Shown in pieces: positions 39,620-50,239 of a stretch of 64,000 bases of DNA. Under the pieces are notes generated by a model. The model made no database searches and was not told where the DNA came from. It was given only the letters and a program-made list of their open reading frames with translations. The position numbers were made by a program, and so were the translations under genes. Where the stretch lies: positions 8,913,001-8,977,000 of the forward strand of contig NC_063155.1 of assembly GCF_020921035.1 (NCBI RefSeq). Reading direction: 5' to 3'. How positions within the stretch are numbered: the stretch's first letter is position 1; every line of letters begins with the position of its first letter. Origin of the DNA: Rhodamnia argentea. Taxonomy: Eukaryota > Streptophyta > Magnoliopsida > Myrtales > Myrtaceae.

Positions 39620-40772
39620 TTCTCTATTTGGTGTTCTTCGATCTCTGCTACTGCTACCGTTTACTGTTATTGCCCTTTCGATGTTTTTACTGTGGATGCT
39701 GGATTCCTATCTCAACGGGACCGCCTTTGCTGCTGCTATACTGTCTGCTACCTGTTTTTTTTTTTTTTTTGACTCCTTGGTACTGATGCTTCGCTGGTTT
39801 CTTAGATGTTGGGGTTTCCTCCGTGGCTTGGTTTTGGCCTTTTGCTGCAACTCCTGCCTTCTTGCTCCTGCTGGTGTCTGTTTGTTTTTTTCCTCTTGTT
39901 TCTTTTGTTCCTTTTTATTCTCCCCAGTTGTATCTACTAGTGGTTCTAGTTTGGTTTAGTTTTTGGTTTGGCTTTCTGCTGGGCCCTGTTCTCCTTTGTT
40001 TTTCCCGATGGTCCCTTGTTGTATCCGCTTTTTGGTTTGCTGCTGCACCTTTGGAACTGATTTGCTGCTGCTTTTTATTGCTGATGCGTTTACTAACCTC
40101 GTCTGCTGCTGCTCCTGGCTCATCTACTGGTGCTGCACAACGGGAGCTATTCTTCGACGGATGCTCTCTTCGGTTGGTGCTGCTGGAAACTCTGCTTGTA
40201 CGCGCACCTGCCTCTGCACTACTACTACTTCATCACCCTTCTTGCTTCTGCTACTACCTTCTTCAAGATGCTTGCTCGTTCTGCTGGATTCTGATGCTGC
40301 TCTCCGCTGAAGTCACTCAGGAGGTGCTAGGGTTCCCCTACCTGCTTGGATGTCAACTTTGATCACCACCTTTGTTGCTTCGTTGACTTTTTGCTGCTGC
40401 GGTGCTCTTCCGAAGACCCATGGAGTCCTTGTCTACTGCTACTGAACTGCTGCTGCTGACTCCTCCAGAAGTTGCCTTTCACCTTTGTACTTTGTGTTCT
40501 CCTCATTATGTCCAACTTTGGTTTTTTTTTGGGTTTTGCTGGTCCTCATTTTGGTTTAGCCGTTATTTGGCTCTTGTTTTATATCTACTTGCCTCGTTGG
40601 CGCTTGTTTGTACTACCCCCTTAGCTTAGTTATATTTTGCGGTCGGTTCACCGTTGAACTCCCTATGTCACACTTGGTGCCATATCGAGTTCATGATTTT
40701 TGTGTCCGGCATCTTTTGTACCTAGCACTTTTGAAAGATCAATACATACTTACCTTACAAAAAAAAAAAAAA
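39620..40772 (+). mobile_element. LINE-like 3' tail with poly(A)
   Basis: A pyrimidine- and TTTGGTTT/CTGCTGCTG-rich stretch of about 1.1 kb ends in an A-run at 40759-40772. Plant L1 (LINE) 3' UTRs look like this. The long frames through it are low-complexity Leu/Cys/Phe and not proteins. The 5' limit is uncertain, no reverse transcriptase is present and no convincing target duplication was found. Confidence 0.4.
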
Positions 40773-41217
40773 ATGTGATTGGTTCTTGTTGAATTTATGT
40801 TTAGGCGTTTCTCTTTCCATGAAGTCCAGTAGTTATTTAAAATTTCTGTCGCCCCATTTTACTTATTCAAAATTTTCAAATGAAGTAGTCGAAATGATTC
40901 TTCTTAAAATTTTGCTCCTGCTAGAATTACGATGAGCCGTTCATCTACCAAAAACTTGAGGATCGACAAATCGCTGGATGAAGAAATGTTAGAGCAAAAG
41001 GCAAAAAAAAAAAAAAAAAAACCTTAAGGCCATTTTATTTTTAGACATTTTTTGTTTCAGGTCTCTAGTTCGTTTCTGTAGTAAGCTCCTCAGAATATGG
41101 GACTCTAATGTCTGTTTTTGGGAGGAGCAGGGGCATCATGTTTTTCATTTTGCCCAAAAATGAAAGATGAGAAAAAAAAATTGTTCTAATAACATCTTTG
41201 AAGTAAAAATTTCCATC

Positions 41218-41366
41218 CATTATCAAACGAATTTTTATTTCAAAAGCTAAAATTTCGAGTCATTATCAAACAAATTTCTATTTCAGAAGCTGAAATTTCG
41301 AGTCATTATCAAACGAATTTCTATTTCAGAAGCTGAAATTTATGTCGATTATCAAACGCATTTCTC
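41218..41366. repeat. 43 bp subterminal tandem repeat, about 3.5 copies
   Basis: Units beginning CATTATCAAACGAATTTCTA start at 41218, 41261 and 41304, and a partial unit starts at 41347, an exact 43-base period. They lie just inside the right terminus of the 37347-41491 element, as expected of subterminal repeats that bind hAT transposases. Confidence 0.8.
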
Positions 41367-41771
41367 AACCGGAAATCAACTTCTGAAGTAGAAATTGAAA
41401 AATCAACTTCTGCTCAAAAGTAAAAGTAGAAAAACCAACTTCTTGCTAGAAGCCATTCTCAGTTGAAGAAGTGTTTTCATGCGCACCCTAAGAGTTCTAA
41501 TGTTTGATCCATCAAACAGAAGATAAATTAGGAGGATCTTCTCACCTACTGGCTTTTCTATGTATCAAAGGTATTAGAGATCAATACAAAATCATAATTG
41601 GCATTAAGACTCGCCATCACGACTTTGATAAAGCCAGCCACCTACTTCAAGCAATGGCCATCACCCTTTCCAGGTCCCACACCAGATTGGCAGAGAACAA
41701 CCCAGATGGGGTATCAAAGCCCATGTCAAATCTTCATTCTGCAACCAATTGGACCATTATTGAGAAATAAA

Positions 41772-44700
41772 TTAATATTGGGAAAGTAAGACCACAGAAT
41801 CTAAGGCCAACCTGTCCAAAGCTGCAGGGCTTATGGGAATTACACCAGAGGGGGAGACGAGAGCATCTACCGGAATGTCATCTGGAGTGACTGGTATGAC
41901 TCCTTCATCCACAATCTGTGGACAGTATGACAAGGCAACTGCCAGCATCGAAAATGAACAGGCCGAAACTCTTAAGCTATACCATCCTATAAATTTGAGA
42001 AAGGAAAAGAAACTATTCACCAACGTACCAAGGAGGGGTTGCTTCCAGCTCCGAGCATGTGCAAGCTCTTGGTAGTTTCTCAGGAAAGTGTCATAATACC
42101 TTTTGCAAATACAATACAGTTAGTACAAAAAGGCAAAAGCAAGCAAAAATCCTAATACGAAATATTTTGATTCTGCTCTCTGGAGGATGTGGAGCAAAAG
42201 TTTTCTAAATTAAAAGTACATTACCTAGACAGAAAACACTAATTGTCACCATAATGGAGAAAAATTAACGGGTCAGGATCCACTATCATAGAAAGTGTAT
42301 ATATCTGACAGAGCTTAGATCTCGAACATAAAACAAAAGCTAGTGATTACAAACCTACCCTCCACCTCGGCCCAAGCGTCTTCCAGATTCGTCAAATGCA
42401 AGTCCTAGCAACAAGGACAAGCAAGGCAACTGATGTTCTAGTTTCTCCAACCCTGAAGCATGCCATATAACAGAACGACAACACTTACCAGGTAAAAGGA
42501 ACAAGTCAACAGGATCATCTGCCTGCATGACTGAGATAAGAGAAGTTCCTTCAGGCCTCATGTAACCATAGGTTAAAAAAATGCAGCATAAATATGCAAC
42601 CAAATGGGACAATATGTGGTGTACATGTTTGTACGCATATCAAGGAACTCGATATTTGAGATCTAACGTGTTAACATGACCTCAAGGATCACAAAGACTA
42701 ACATACATAAAGATTTATTAACAGATGAAGAAGCAACTGCAGCTCTCCTCATTGGTCACGTTACAACCTCCCATTACAAAATGATTAACAACCATGTCTC
42801 TCGCACTAAATTGGAAGCCAAAAATGTAGTATCTCATCCTTTATCAAATTGTATCTCACAATCAGTAGAATGGAAAAGTGATAATCCAACTGCCAAAAGC
42901 AATTATACATAGAATAGTATGCCTCTCCAGCCACTTTACACGAAATCATATAATCCTCATATACCCTTACGGTCCATTCGACTTACAGTGTAATGTGCTC
43001 AGAAGGTTCTAACACCTTTTCATGGAAAAGAAGCAGAAACCAGACATCAAATCCAAAAATGCTATTGATCCACCTCAATCAAAGCAATAGATAGTAGTTT
43101 AACAATAGTGGGACGTTTAATAAAAAACCATAAACCAACACCCTACAAAGTATGAAGGGTCTGCCAAATTCTACTACAACAGTAAGGAATTAGTCAAACA
43201 AGGAGAAACAATTTCATTGAGTAAGTAATTATTCTATCTGATCAGCTTTTCTAAAAGTGGACTTAACTGGCAAAAGCTTTTGCAAGTTTAAATCCCGGAC
43301 TCTAAGAGACCACCATTTTATAAACCATAAGGAATGATGCATAAAGTCAAAACATATTCCACATGAAAAAATCAGCCCAGGAATTTCAAATGTTATTTAT
43401 TACATGATGAAAAGAAGAAAGCAAGGAGGAAGAATGGCAGTAAGAAGAGACATGGTTTTGATAAGAAGACACTTACCATCTTCACGTTCATTTCCATCAG
43501 CATCTAGCGCAGCAGGTTCTAATATGTCCATTGAGTTTGCAATCATATCATTGACACTTGAGATGTTGAGCATTCTCATGTGGCTGTTTTTGTCTTCCAC
43601 ACGTGGAACATAAAGCTTCTTCTTCATCTGTATGTGGCCATCTAGTGATAGATCAGGAAATATATCAGTTTTCAGGTACATGAGGAACAACCTTAACGAT
43701 CAGTATGCCCGTAGCAGAGATAGGAAATTTGGTGTATTGAGCTAAATGTGACTGTAAAGGTGGAAAGCAGAGGAGCACACCTTTGGATGAATTTTGCAAA
43801 ATTCGTGAGATAATTTTCGAGGTATCTACTTCCCGTAAGGCACTGCAGCTGATATATGCGCATAGTCTCTGACTAGATTTGAACCATGGAGCATCTAGTA
43901 CAAGACTCTGAATTGTCTCGTCTGATAAAGCTATGTCAATCACATTGTATAGAGCAGGAAATTTCTTTCGATGAAGAAAATGACGTGTCACTCCCAATAA
44001 GTCAATGCCATGGTTTGCTTTTCTGTGATTAGTAACTCTTGTCCATGGAAACTGGTATAAGCAGTAGTAAGTCATCCATATTTTCAAGCAAACCTCTCCA
44101 TGGTTTTAACTACAAAGCCACACCAAGACATACAAATCAAAGCTCGAATATTTTAAGACCTATTTCTTTTGCAGCGCCTTTTTTTAGCTTTAAGTTGCGG
44201 CATACAATCAATCATAGGCTCAATCCAGTCCATCAATTTTACATAAGTAATAACGCCACTTCTGCTGTCTGCACATATCGGCCAGAGAAAACACACACAG
44301 ACACAAACATTTTGTCCTGTATTCTTGGTGCGCCTTCCTTTGAAAATGCTGAAACAAAGGATGGAAATCTCAATGTGGAACAAATCAGAGAACTTTAGTC
44401 GCCAGATGACAATTTACAACCCCCAATCAAAGAAATCTGTGTCACTGCTTTTCCCCCCTTTTTCCATTTTAGTTACCTTTATGAAAAAACTTCATATCCC
44501 ACAAAAACTTTCCCCATTACTTGATCAAACGAAAATGGTCCAAAACCAAAAGAGACAACAAAAAAAGGATCAATGCACAGATACCAGTTCATATATGCAA
44601 AACCCATCAACAAGAACAAGATATTCCGACTAATAACAGAGAAAAATTTGCAAAAACGAGCGAAATCGAGTACCCTCTTGAGATCTCTGAAGCGGGTCCA

Positions 44701-44920
44701 TGGATTTGAGGGCCCTGCGGACTTTGGTTCGGAGGATCTTTTTTTGCTTGAATATGGACTCAAGCTGGTCCCTTTCTTGGTTTTCGCTGCTGGGGTCGCT
44801 CATCTTGGTCCGTGCGGTGGCGAGCAGAGCGCCGGTGGGTGGGCGCAGGATGAGGAAGCGAGCCAAGGAGGAGAGTGATCTTGAAGCGACGGACGATGCT
44901 AATGTGCGCGGATGTGTCAT
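41772..44920 (-). CDS. 5FCL: 5-formyltetrahydrofolate cyclo-ligase, mitochondrial
   Basis: Seven exons on the minus strand: 44920-44674, 43921-43781, 43641-43477, 42530-42489, 42404-42359, 42099-42029, 41938-41772. They join in frame to 292 residues. The first ~40 residues are Arg/Ser/Ala-rich without acids, a mitochondrial presequence, which is why the start at 44920 is preferred over the Met at 44803. The folate-binding and nucleotide motifs are present: KKLYVPRVEDKNSHMRML, DPVDLFLLPGLAFD and the family signature GRRLGRGGGYYDTFL at about 206-220. The enzyme converts 5-formyl-THF plus ATP to 5,10-methenyl-THF, clearing the inhibitory by-product of serine hydroxymethyltransferase in photorespiration. 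The C-terminus runs about 15 residues past the SPAALDR block. Confidence 0.94.
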
Positions 44921-46825
44921 CGGCGCCAACCGACTCCTAGTGGTCAGTTTATCACAAGCGAGCATATTATTTGTTCGCGTTGGGTGGGGTCACCTGACTA
45001 TAAAACGAAGAGAAGACGGGAATGTTTACGCATTTAGTCCGTGAACTGGAGTTAGTTTTTTCAATATGGTCCTCGAATTTGTAATATAGAAATTTCCCGA
45101 TCAAGTCACTCCGTCGCCAATTCCGGCAAATCGAAGCTGAGGCCGCATCGATACTGCCGATTCGTAAGTTTGATGTTGAGATATTGAGTGCCTCGATTAA
45201 AAAAATTAACCAAATTTACACTAATTGTCCGGGGTGGCCAGTTTTTTCCCACGATATTGGTAGACTCCGACCCCAGGTGAACTTCAAATTGTCGAAATTT
45301 AATATGAATAGGACTTGATTGAACAAAATAACGCAATTACATGGATTTGATTGCAAAATTTACGTAATTGTACAATTGCATTTTGAACTTCTATTCTTAC
45401 AGCTTGGCCGACACAAGCTAATTGTCCATGGTGGCTAGTTTTTTCCAACATATTGGCGGACTCCGATCACGGGTGAGCTTCAAATTGTCGAAATTGAATA
45501 TGGATGGACTGGATTGAGCAAAATAATACAATTTTAGGGATTCGATTGTAACAAATGTAAGTTTGAAGAAACAGCAATGAAACAAACCCTCCTTGAACTT
45601 TGCTCCTTTTCTACATCTTCCTTGTTCTGAAAAGGAAGGGAATACATGCAGTTCTGCATTCAAAGGGTACTCGGAGTTTCTCAATCTTCAGTAGACAAGA
45701 GACAACAAAGGAAGGATGTGATCAAAGTTTGACATCCAGTTTTCAATTGCAAGATCAGTTTTCCTGCAACTTCACTTTTTCCCCTTCAGTGCATGCTCAA
45801 GCTACGAAAGTAGAAAGTATTGCTACTCCATATCTGTTTCTGCAAATAAGTACACAGGAAAAATGTTGAGATCATTCAAATTCCCGGTTCGTGTTACATG
45901 GAATCTCTCGTCAAATAACATTTCTTTTGATCACTTCCGATGCTGCAAATCATCAACGGCGACTTTCGAAGCACTGGAAAGGGTCGAGAGAGGTATTCGA
46001 CTCCATTAGGCCTCGAACTCCTGAACTCCAGGAATCTTCCCAGGATGAGAAAGATAATGTCTACATCCTATGCAAGATGAAGGTGAAAAGAAAGAGCGGA
46101 AACGGGACATGGGAGTCTTTCCATTGAAGACATGGAAAATCATGATGAAATTGGCCATAAACGGAACAGTACAATTGATCTTGTAAGGAAAGAACCATGC
46201 ACGACATCGTGTGTTTAGCGATCGTTCGCGCGATAAATGGCATGCTAGATAACACATTTACTTTTTCCTACTCGTTCCGTTGGTCCTTTTGACCTGACTC
46301 GGATTTGAGTTTCCGTCGACTGGAAATTGTTTGAAACGTAGGACAGGACAGGACATGATTCGATGTTGCTCAGATGGTGCATCACATATCAGTGTGCAAG
46401 ATGCTTTTGGCATCTGAATGATCATGCCAAATGTATGAAGGACACTCTAGCGCATCGAGATGTAGCGAGAAACTTCTGGCGCAAACGCTCGTGGAAAAAA
46501 GTTGAATTTAGGATAAGCAACCTGCAACTGTCCAAATGTTTAAAATGGCTCCTATATACAGGCAAAACTTTCTGTGTCTTGTCAGTTCTCCAGACTTCAA
46601 AGGACCCAAGTATGGGAAACAATTTACCATCAAGAATGAATTTATTAAAAGCCGAGATGTCTTCTTCCGGAAGTGCTGTCCCTTCACATCCTTAAGATTG
46701 TCCTTCCACTCCGTGTGATGAGATGCTTCTGTCGTCGTAACATTCCCATCTCCGGCTCCTGCCTCCTCTGATAACGACCAACAAAGAAATGTGCCGCGAT
46801 CTTAAGTGTAGTACTCCTACCGGGA
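44921..46825. other. Intergenic region between 5-FCL and the DUF593 gene
   Basis: It holds the 5-FCL promoter and the 3' region of the DUF593 gene. A diverged direct repeat (45224-45555) is listed separately. Other open frames, such as 45600-45869, 45891-46127 and 46363-46695, show no recognisable domain. Confidence 0.6.
45224..45555. repeat. Two direct copies of a ~137 bp sequence
   Basis: Copy 1 (about 45224-45360) and copy 2 (about 45419-45555) both run AATTGTCC, GGTGGC, AGTTTTTTCC, ATATTGG, GACTCCGA, CTTCAAATTGTCGAAATT, AATATG, TTGA.CAAAATAA and GATT.GATTG. The offset is about 195 bases. They are diverged and non-coding, and are likely remnants of a duplicated intergenic repeat. Confidence 0.7.
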
Positions 46826-48496
46826 TCAAATCTTTTCTTCTGGAGATTCACTGGTACCTATTTCATCCTGCAACGAATCAAGGATGCTCTGATCCTGTGC
46901 AATGTGCCTAACGGTTTCTCCTTCGGTGACGCTAGGAGAGTGGCTTCCACATTCGGAACCCCCATCGGAGAACGAATATGTGTGAGGCTTCAACTCCTGG
47001 CAATCCTTGTCTACCGTTTTGTCCTTACGAACTTCGAAACCCTCCAAGTATCCATGCTTCTCTCTGTAGGCTTCGAGTTCGGCCTCCAACAATTTGATGT
47101 CTTCCTCTCTCTTGGCAAGCAAGTTACTGATTTCTTGAAGGGCTTCTTGGTCGTATTCTGCCTGCTCCTCCATCATTCTCTGGTACTGCAAGGCCTCCAT
47201 TTGGACGGCCGCCTTCTCCGCTTGTAACCGCGTGATCATGGCCATCGCATTGTTGGCCGCCACAGCCGAGGCGCTTCTTTCCTCGTCTAGCTCCATGTAC
47301 ATGGCCATCAGCGACTTGCGATCCAAGCGAACCTGCCTCTTCAAATGGGTCAAGATAGAGTCTTCACTTACTGTGCCGCTATCAATGGGCTCAGAAGCAA
47401 AATCCCCCTTGTCAAGGATCGATTTCCTCAAAAGCCTCGAACCCCACCTCGGGCTCGAGTTAGCTGAATCGGTAAGTGGGATGCCAAAGAACTTGTTTCC
47501 CCTCGCAAAGGGAGGGGTTCTGATTGCTTCGCCAATGTCATCGCTCTCAGTGAGCAATGGCACCGAAGCGATTTTCATCTCATATGTACCTGTCACGGAT
47601 AAGCAGGAAAAGAACTCAAACTAGGAAATGAATACGACTGCCCTAGCTATTACCTAAAGACAACAATTCTGAAATCCCTCGATGAGATCATTGAAGGACG
47701 AGGGATGAGTTTCACTGGCACAGAAATTACCATGGTTGTCAGGAAGTAGCGCATTCGAGCTCGCCTCGTGGCCAAGAATGTCAGATCCGGTGTCGGGGTT
47801 GAATTTTAGTTCTGTGTAACGGATATGAGGCAATGTCAAATCAGGCGCCTCCTCGTTCCTCAATGTCACGAAGGGTCCTCTAGGAGACGGAGCAGGAGCT
47901 TGCGAAATCGGGCTAGTGCTCTTTCCAGATTTCTGGCTGTTCTTCGAATGCAAAGAGGGCTTCATTTTACATGGCTCTCCGCAACATGTGCACCGTTGAT
48001 CGCCGGTCATCTTGGCCTCAACCCTCTCATCCTTCTTTCCTGCAGGCAACGCCAAATGAACCCCGGAATCGTCCTGAACGAAGCATTCGAGATCCTTATG
48101 CAATATCCCCACGAGGGACTTGTAGGTATCACAATCGGATTCCTTCTCAGTTGCGAAAGAAAGAAGACACCCCTCGCACATCTTCCTAATGTCGGACAAT
48201 TTCTTGTGGACGTGGCAGTAAGCGAGGGACGACACTTCCTTCTTGTGCGCTTCGCACACAGAATCGTTGTAGTAGAAATCGGGACTCCTTCGGACCAGCA
48301 CGTGGTCGATCCTCGTGCAGAGGAGGCAGGGGATCCTCATCTCGAAGAACTTGGCGAAGTCGTTGGCCACGAACGCCAGAAGCCCATCTACGAACAGAAT
48401 GACGATGAGCAGCCACTCGAGCACGGCATAGATCGCCAAGAGCGGGAACTTTCCCAGCTCCTGCTCCACAAAACACTTGAACGATCGCCCTGCCAT
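46826..48496 (-). CDS. Membrane-anchored GTD-binding (DUF593) protein, probable myosin-binding protein / FLOURY1-like
   Basis: Two exons on the minus strand: 48496 to about 47662 (or 47665) and 47589-46826, giving about 531-532 residues. Residues ~15-45 are a hydrophobic anchor (LGKFPLLAIYAVLEWLLIVI). They are followed by a Cys-rich cytosolic segment (CLLC, C..H pairs, CTCCGEPC). Exon 2 encodes a long coiled coil with the GTD-binding signature (LKRQVRLDRKSLMAMYMELD, EERSASAVAANNAMAMITRL). This family binds the globular tail of class XI myosins on endomembrane vesicles or the ER. The obvious donor TAG|GTAATA lies after an in-frame stop; two weaker GT sites just upstream keep the frame, so the exact junction is uncertain. 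Confidence 0.88.
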
Positions 48497-50239
48497 GAGC
48501 CTTTCTCGGTGACGAAATCAACTAGGAAAGTGAAGTAGCTTATCCAGATTAAGAATTTTAAGGGAGGATGGAGTGATTGATCAATGGAGAGGCAGAAGAT
48601 CATGACCTTGGTGAGTCAGAGCAGACCGAGATCATGACCTCTTCTTCTCGTCTCTTTCGTTTTCCTCAGGGGAAGGACAGACCGACAGAGACAGCTTTGG
48701 GTTGATAAGAGTTTTTGTTTCGAACTCAGGATTCTCTAAAAGTATTGGTGGTGAGCTTTGCTTCAGCTATAAATAGAAACGGTCAAGAACTTACCTGAAA
48801 TAACGGTTCTCCACTAAACATGCAAACCAAAGACGCCATCTTTGTCTTAAACCAGTTCGTTTTTACTTTTTTTTTTACCCTTGCATTTAAATCAATCCTC
48901 AACCAAATGCGTGGAATATCCATACTCATCGATTTAAAAAATAAATATGGTTTAAAAAGTTTTTGAATTATTAGAATGAATTGGATTTCCAATAATATTA
49001 ATATTGACATGCTATCCACTCTATTTTCCAACTCCTTTTAGAAAGTTAAGATAACAAACATGGGAAAAATTATGAAAAATGTCATAAACTTATTGTATGG
49101 CGGTCAATTTAGTCCTAAATCTTTTAATAATTTTTTTTTTAACTCTTGGTCGCTGAGGTCGTCGGCCAATCCTCGCTAGCCACAAGCGAGAGCCCGCGAC
49201 CCTCGCTTGAATCTAGGCGAGGGTGCGGAAGCCCTCGCCCGTGGTCGGTGATGGTCGCCGGCCCTCGTTCATGGTTGGGAAAAAGTAGAAAAGAAAAATT
49301 AAACAAAATAATGATAGAGAAGATTCATAAAAATTTTAAAGGCTGTAAAAATTGTCCAATTGAGCCTCCATCATCGCATAAGTAATTTCTAGTCAAAATT
49401 GATCGGAAGGACTAAGTTGGCATATCGTCAAAAGTTGTGGGACTAAATTAGCAGTTACAAAATTTAGAACTGAATAGAGATACAATAGATTTTAGGATTT
49501 TTTTTGGTAATTTATATAACAAACATTAGTTCCCTCAAAAGTCAAATGACGCTCATGAGAGTGTGTATTTTATTTACGCAACCACCTTTGGTTGGTCAAC
49601 ATGTTGACAAATTCAACTAGCTAACCAGTTTTCAACTCCAAATAGCATCCAGTTTTCAAAAGAATTTGAATGCCACTTTTTTTTTTTTTCCTGTCCTATC
49701 TCTAACTTTCACCTTTGACTTTTGCTCTATTTGCAAAGCACAAAAGTCGAATCCCACACCTCTGGTACTAACGTCCCCACCCCCAACCCTTTTACCAGCA
49801 AGCCGCATGTCTATTGGCGGATGCGCTTGTTTGATTAACACTTTTTTTGTACTTTATGATGTACAAATTATATCAATCTTTCAGCACCGGACATGGTATA
49901 ATAACTGCTCAAGCTGCCATACTTCTTTCTCATGCAATGTACCAATCCAGACGAGTAAATCATTCCCTGAACAAGTGCCTGAATCAAATTAGAGTCAAAT
50001 TATGCGACAATATCGCTTGCCTGCATAGGAAAATACATAGTTCTCTGTGATGCAGACCACCTGTTCGCTTTGCTCCACAGTACATATACTCAGACTAAGA
50101 AATTTACTCCTATGAACGATGTCACCCTGCTTGCAAATTGCTGTCCTGTAATTACTATATCGTACTTTGTCTTGCATGTACAATGACCAATCTAAATAAC
50201 TGCAGAAGAAGCCATATCGCATATGATGATCAACATCGG
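48497..50239. other. Intergenic region
   Basis: It holds the promoter of the DUF593 gene on the left, a MULE-like element (49062-49515) in the middle and the 3' region of the NOL9-like gene on the right. Open frames such as 49666-49992 have no recognisable domain. Confidence 0.6.
49062..49515. mobile_element. 454 bp non-autonomous Mutator-like element with perfect 11 bp flanking repeat
   Basis: The 11-mer ATAACAAACAT occurs exactly at 49051-49061 and again at 49516-49526, flanking the element. The ends are imperfect inverted repeats: left AAAAATTATGAAAAATGTCA then AAACTTATTGTA, right inverted ATAAATTACCAAAAAAAATC then AAAATCTATTGTA. The core (49140-49275) is GC-rich with 'cctcgc/gcgagg' words. 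A 9-11 bp duplication is the Mutator hallmark. No transposase is present. Confidence 0.82.

Larger units (their letters stand above)
37347..41491. mobile_element. 4.1 kb hAT-like TIR element carrying gene fragments (Pack-type candidate)
   Basis: The left terminus reads TAAGGGCCCGCATGAAAACA. The right terminus, inverted, reads TTAGGGTGCGCATGAAAACA. Both continue with similar subterminal words, including GAGAAATGCGTTTGATAA on both sides (left about 37400, right inverted about 41350). The TAGGG-type tip is hAT-like. No 8 bp target duplication is obvious. No transposase is seen. Inside are a FANCI-like fragment, an ERD6-like sugar transporter fragment, a LINE-like poly(A) tail and a 43 bp tandem repeat near the right end. 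It could alternatively be two separate nested or adjacent TE copies whose ends face each other. Confidence 0.5.

Noticed and set aside
39465-40629. Long plus-strand frames rich in Leu, Cys, Phe and Ser
   Set aside because: They arise from pyrimidine-rich, CTGCTG-like sequence that ends in poly(A); composition is unlike a protein and overlapping frames are equally open.
41504-41770. Plus-strand frame resembling a retroelement gag-like fragment
   Set aside because: Too short and without a zinc knuckle or other diagnostic motif; it lies in the 3' region of the 5-FCL gene.
47825-48538. 237-codon plus-strand frame
   Set aside because: Antisense to exon 1 of the DUF593 protein gene, whose sense frame has clear family features.
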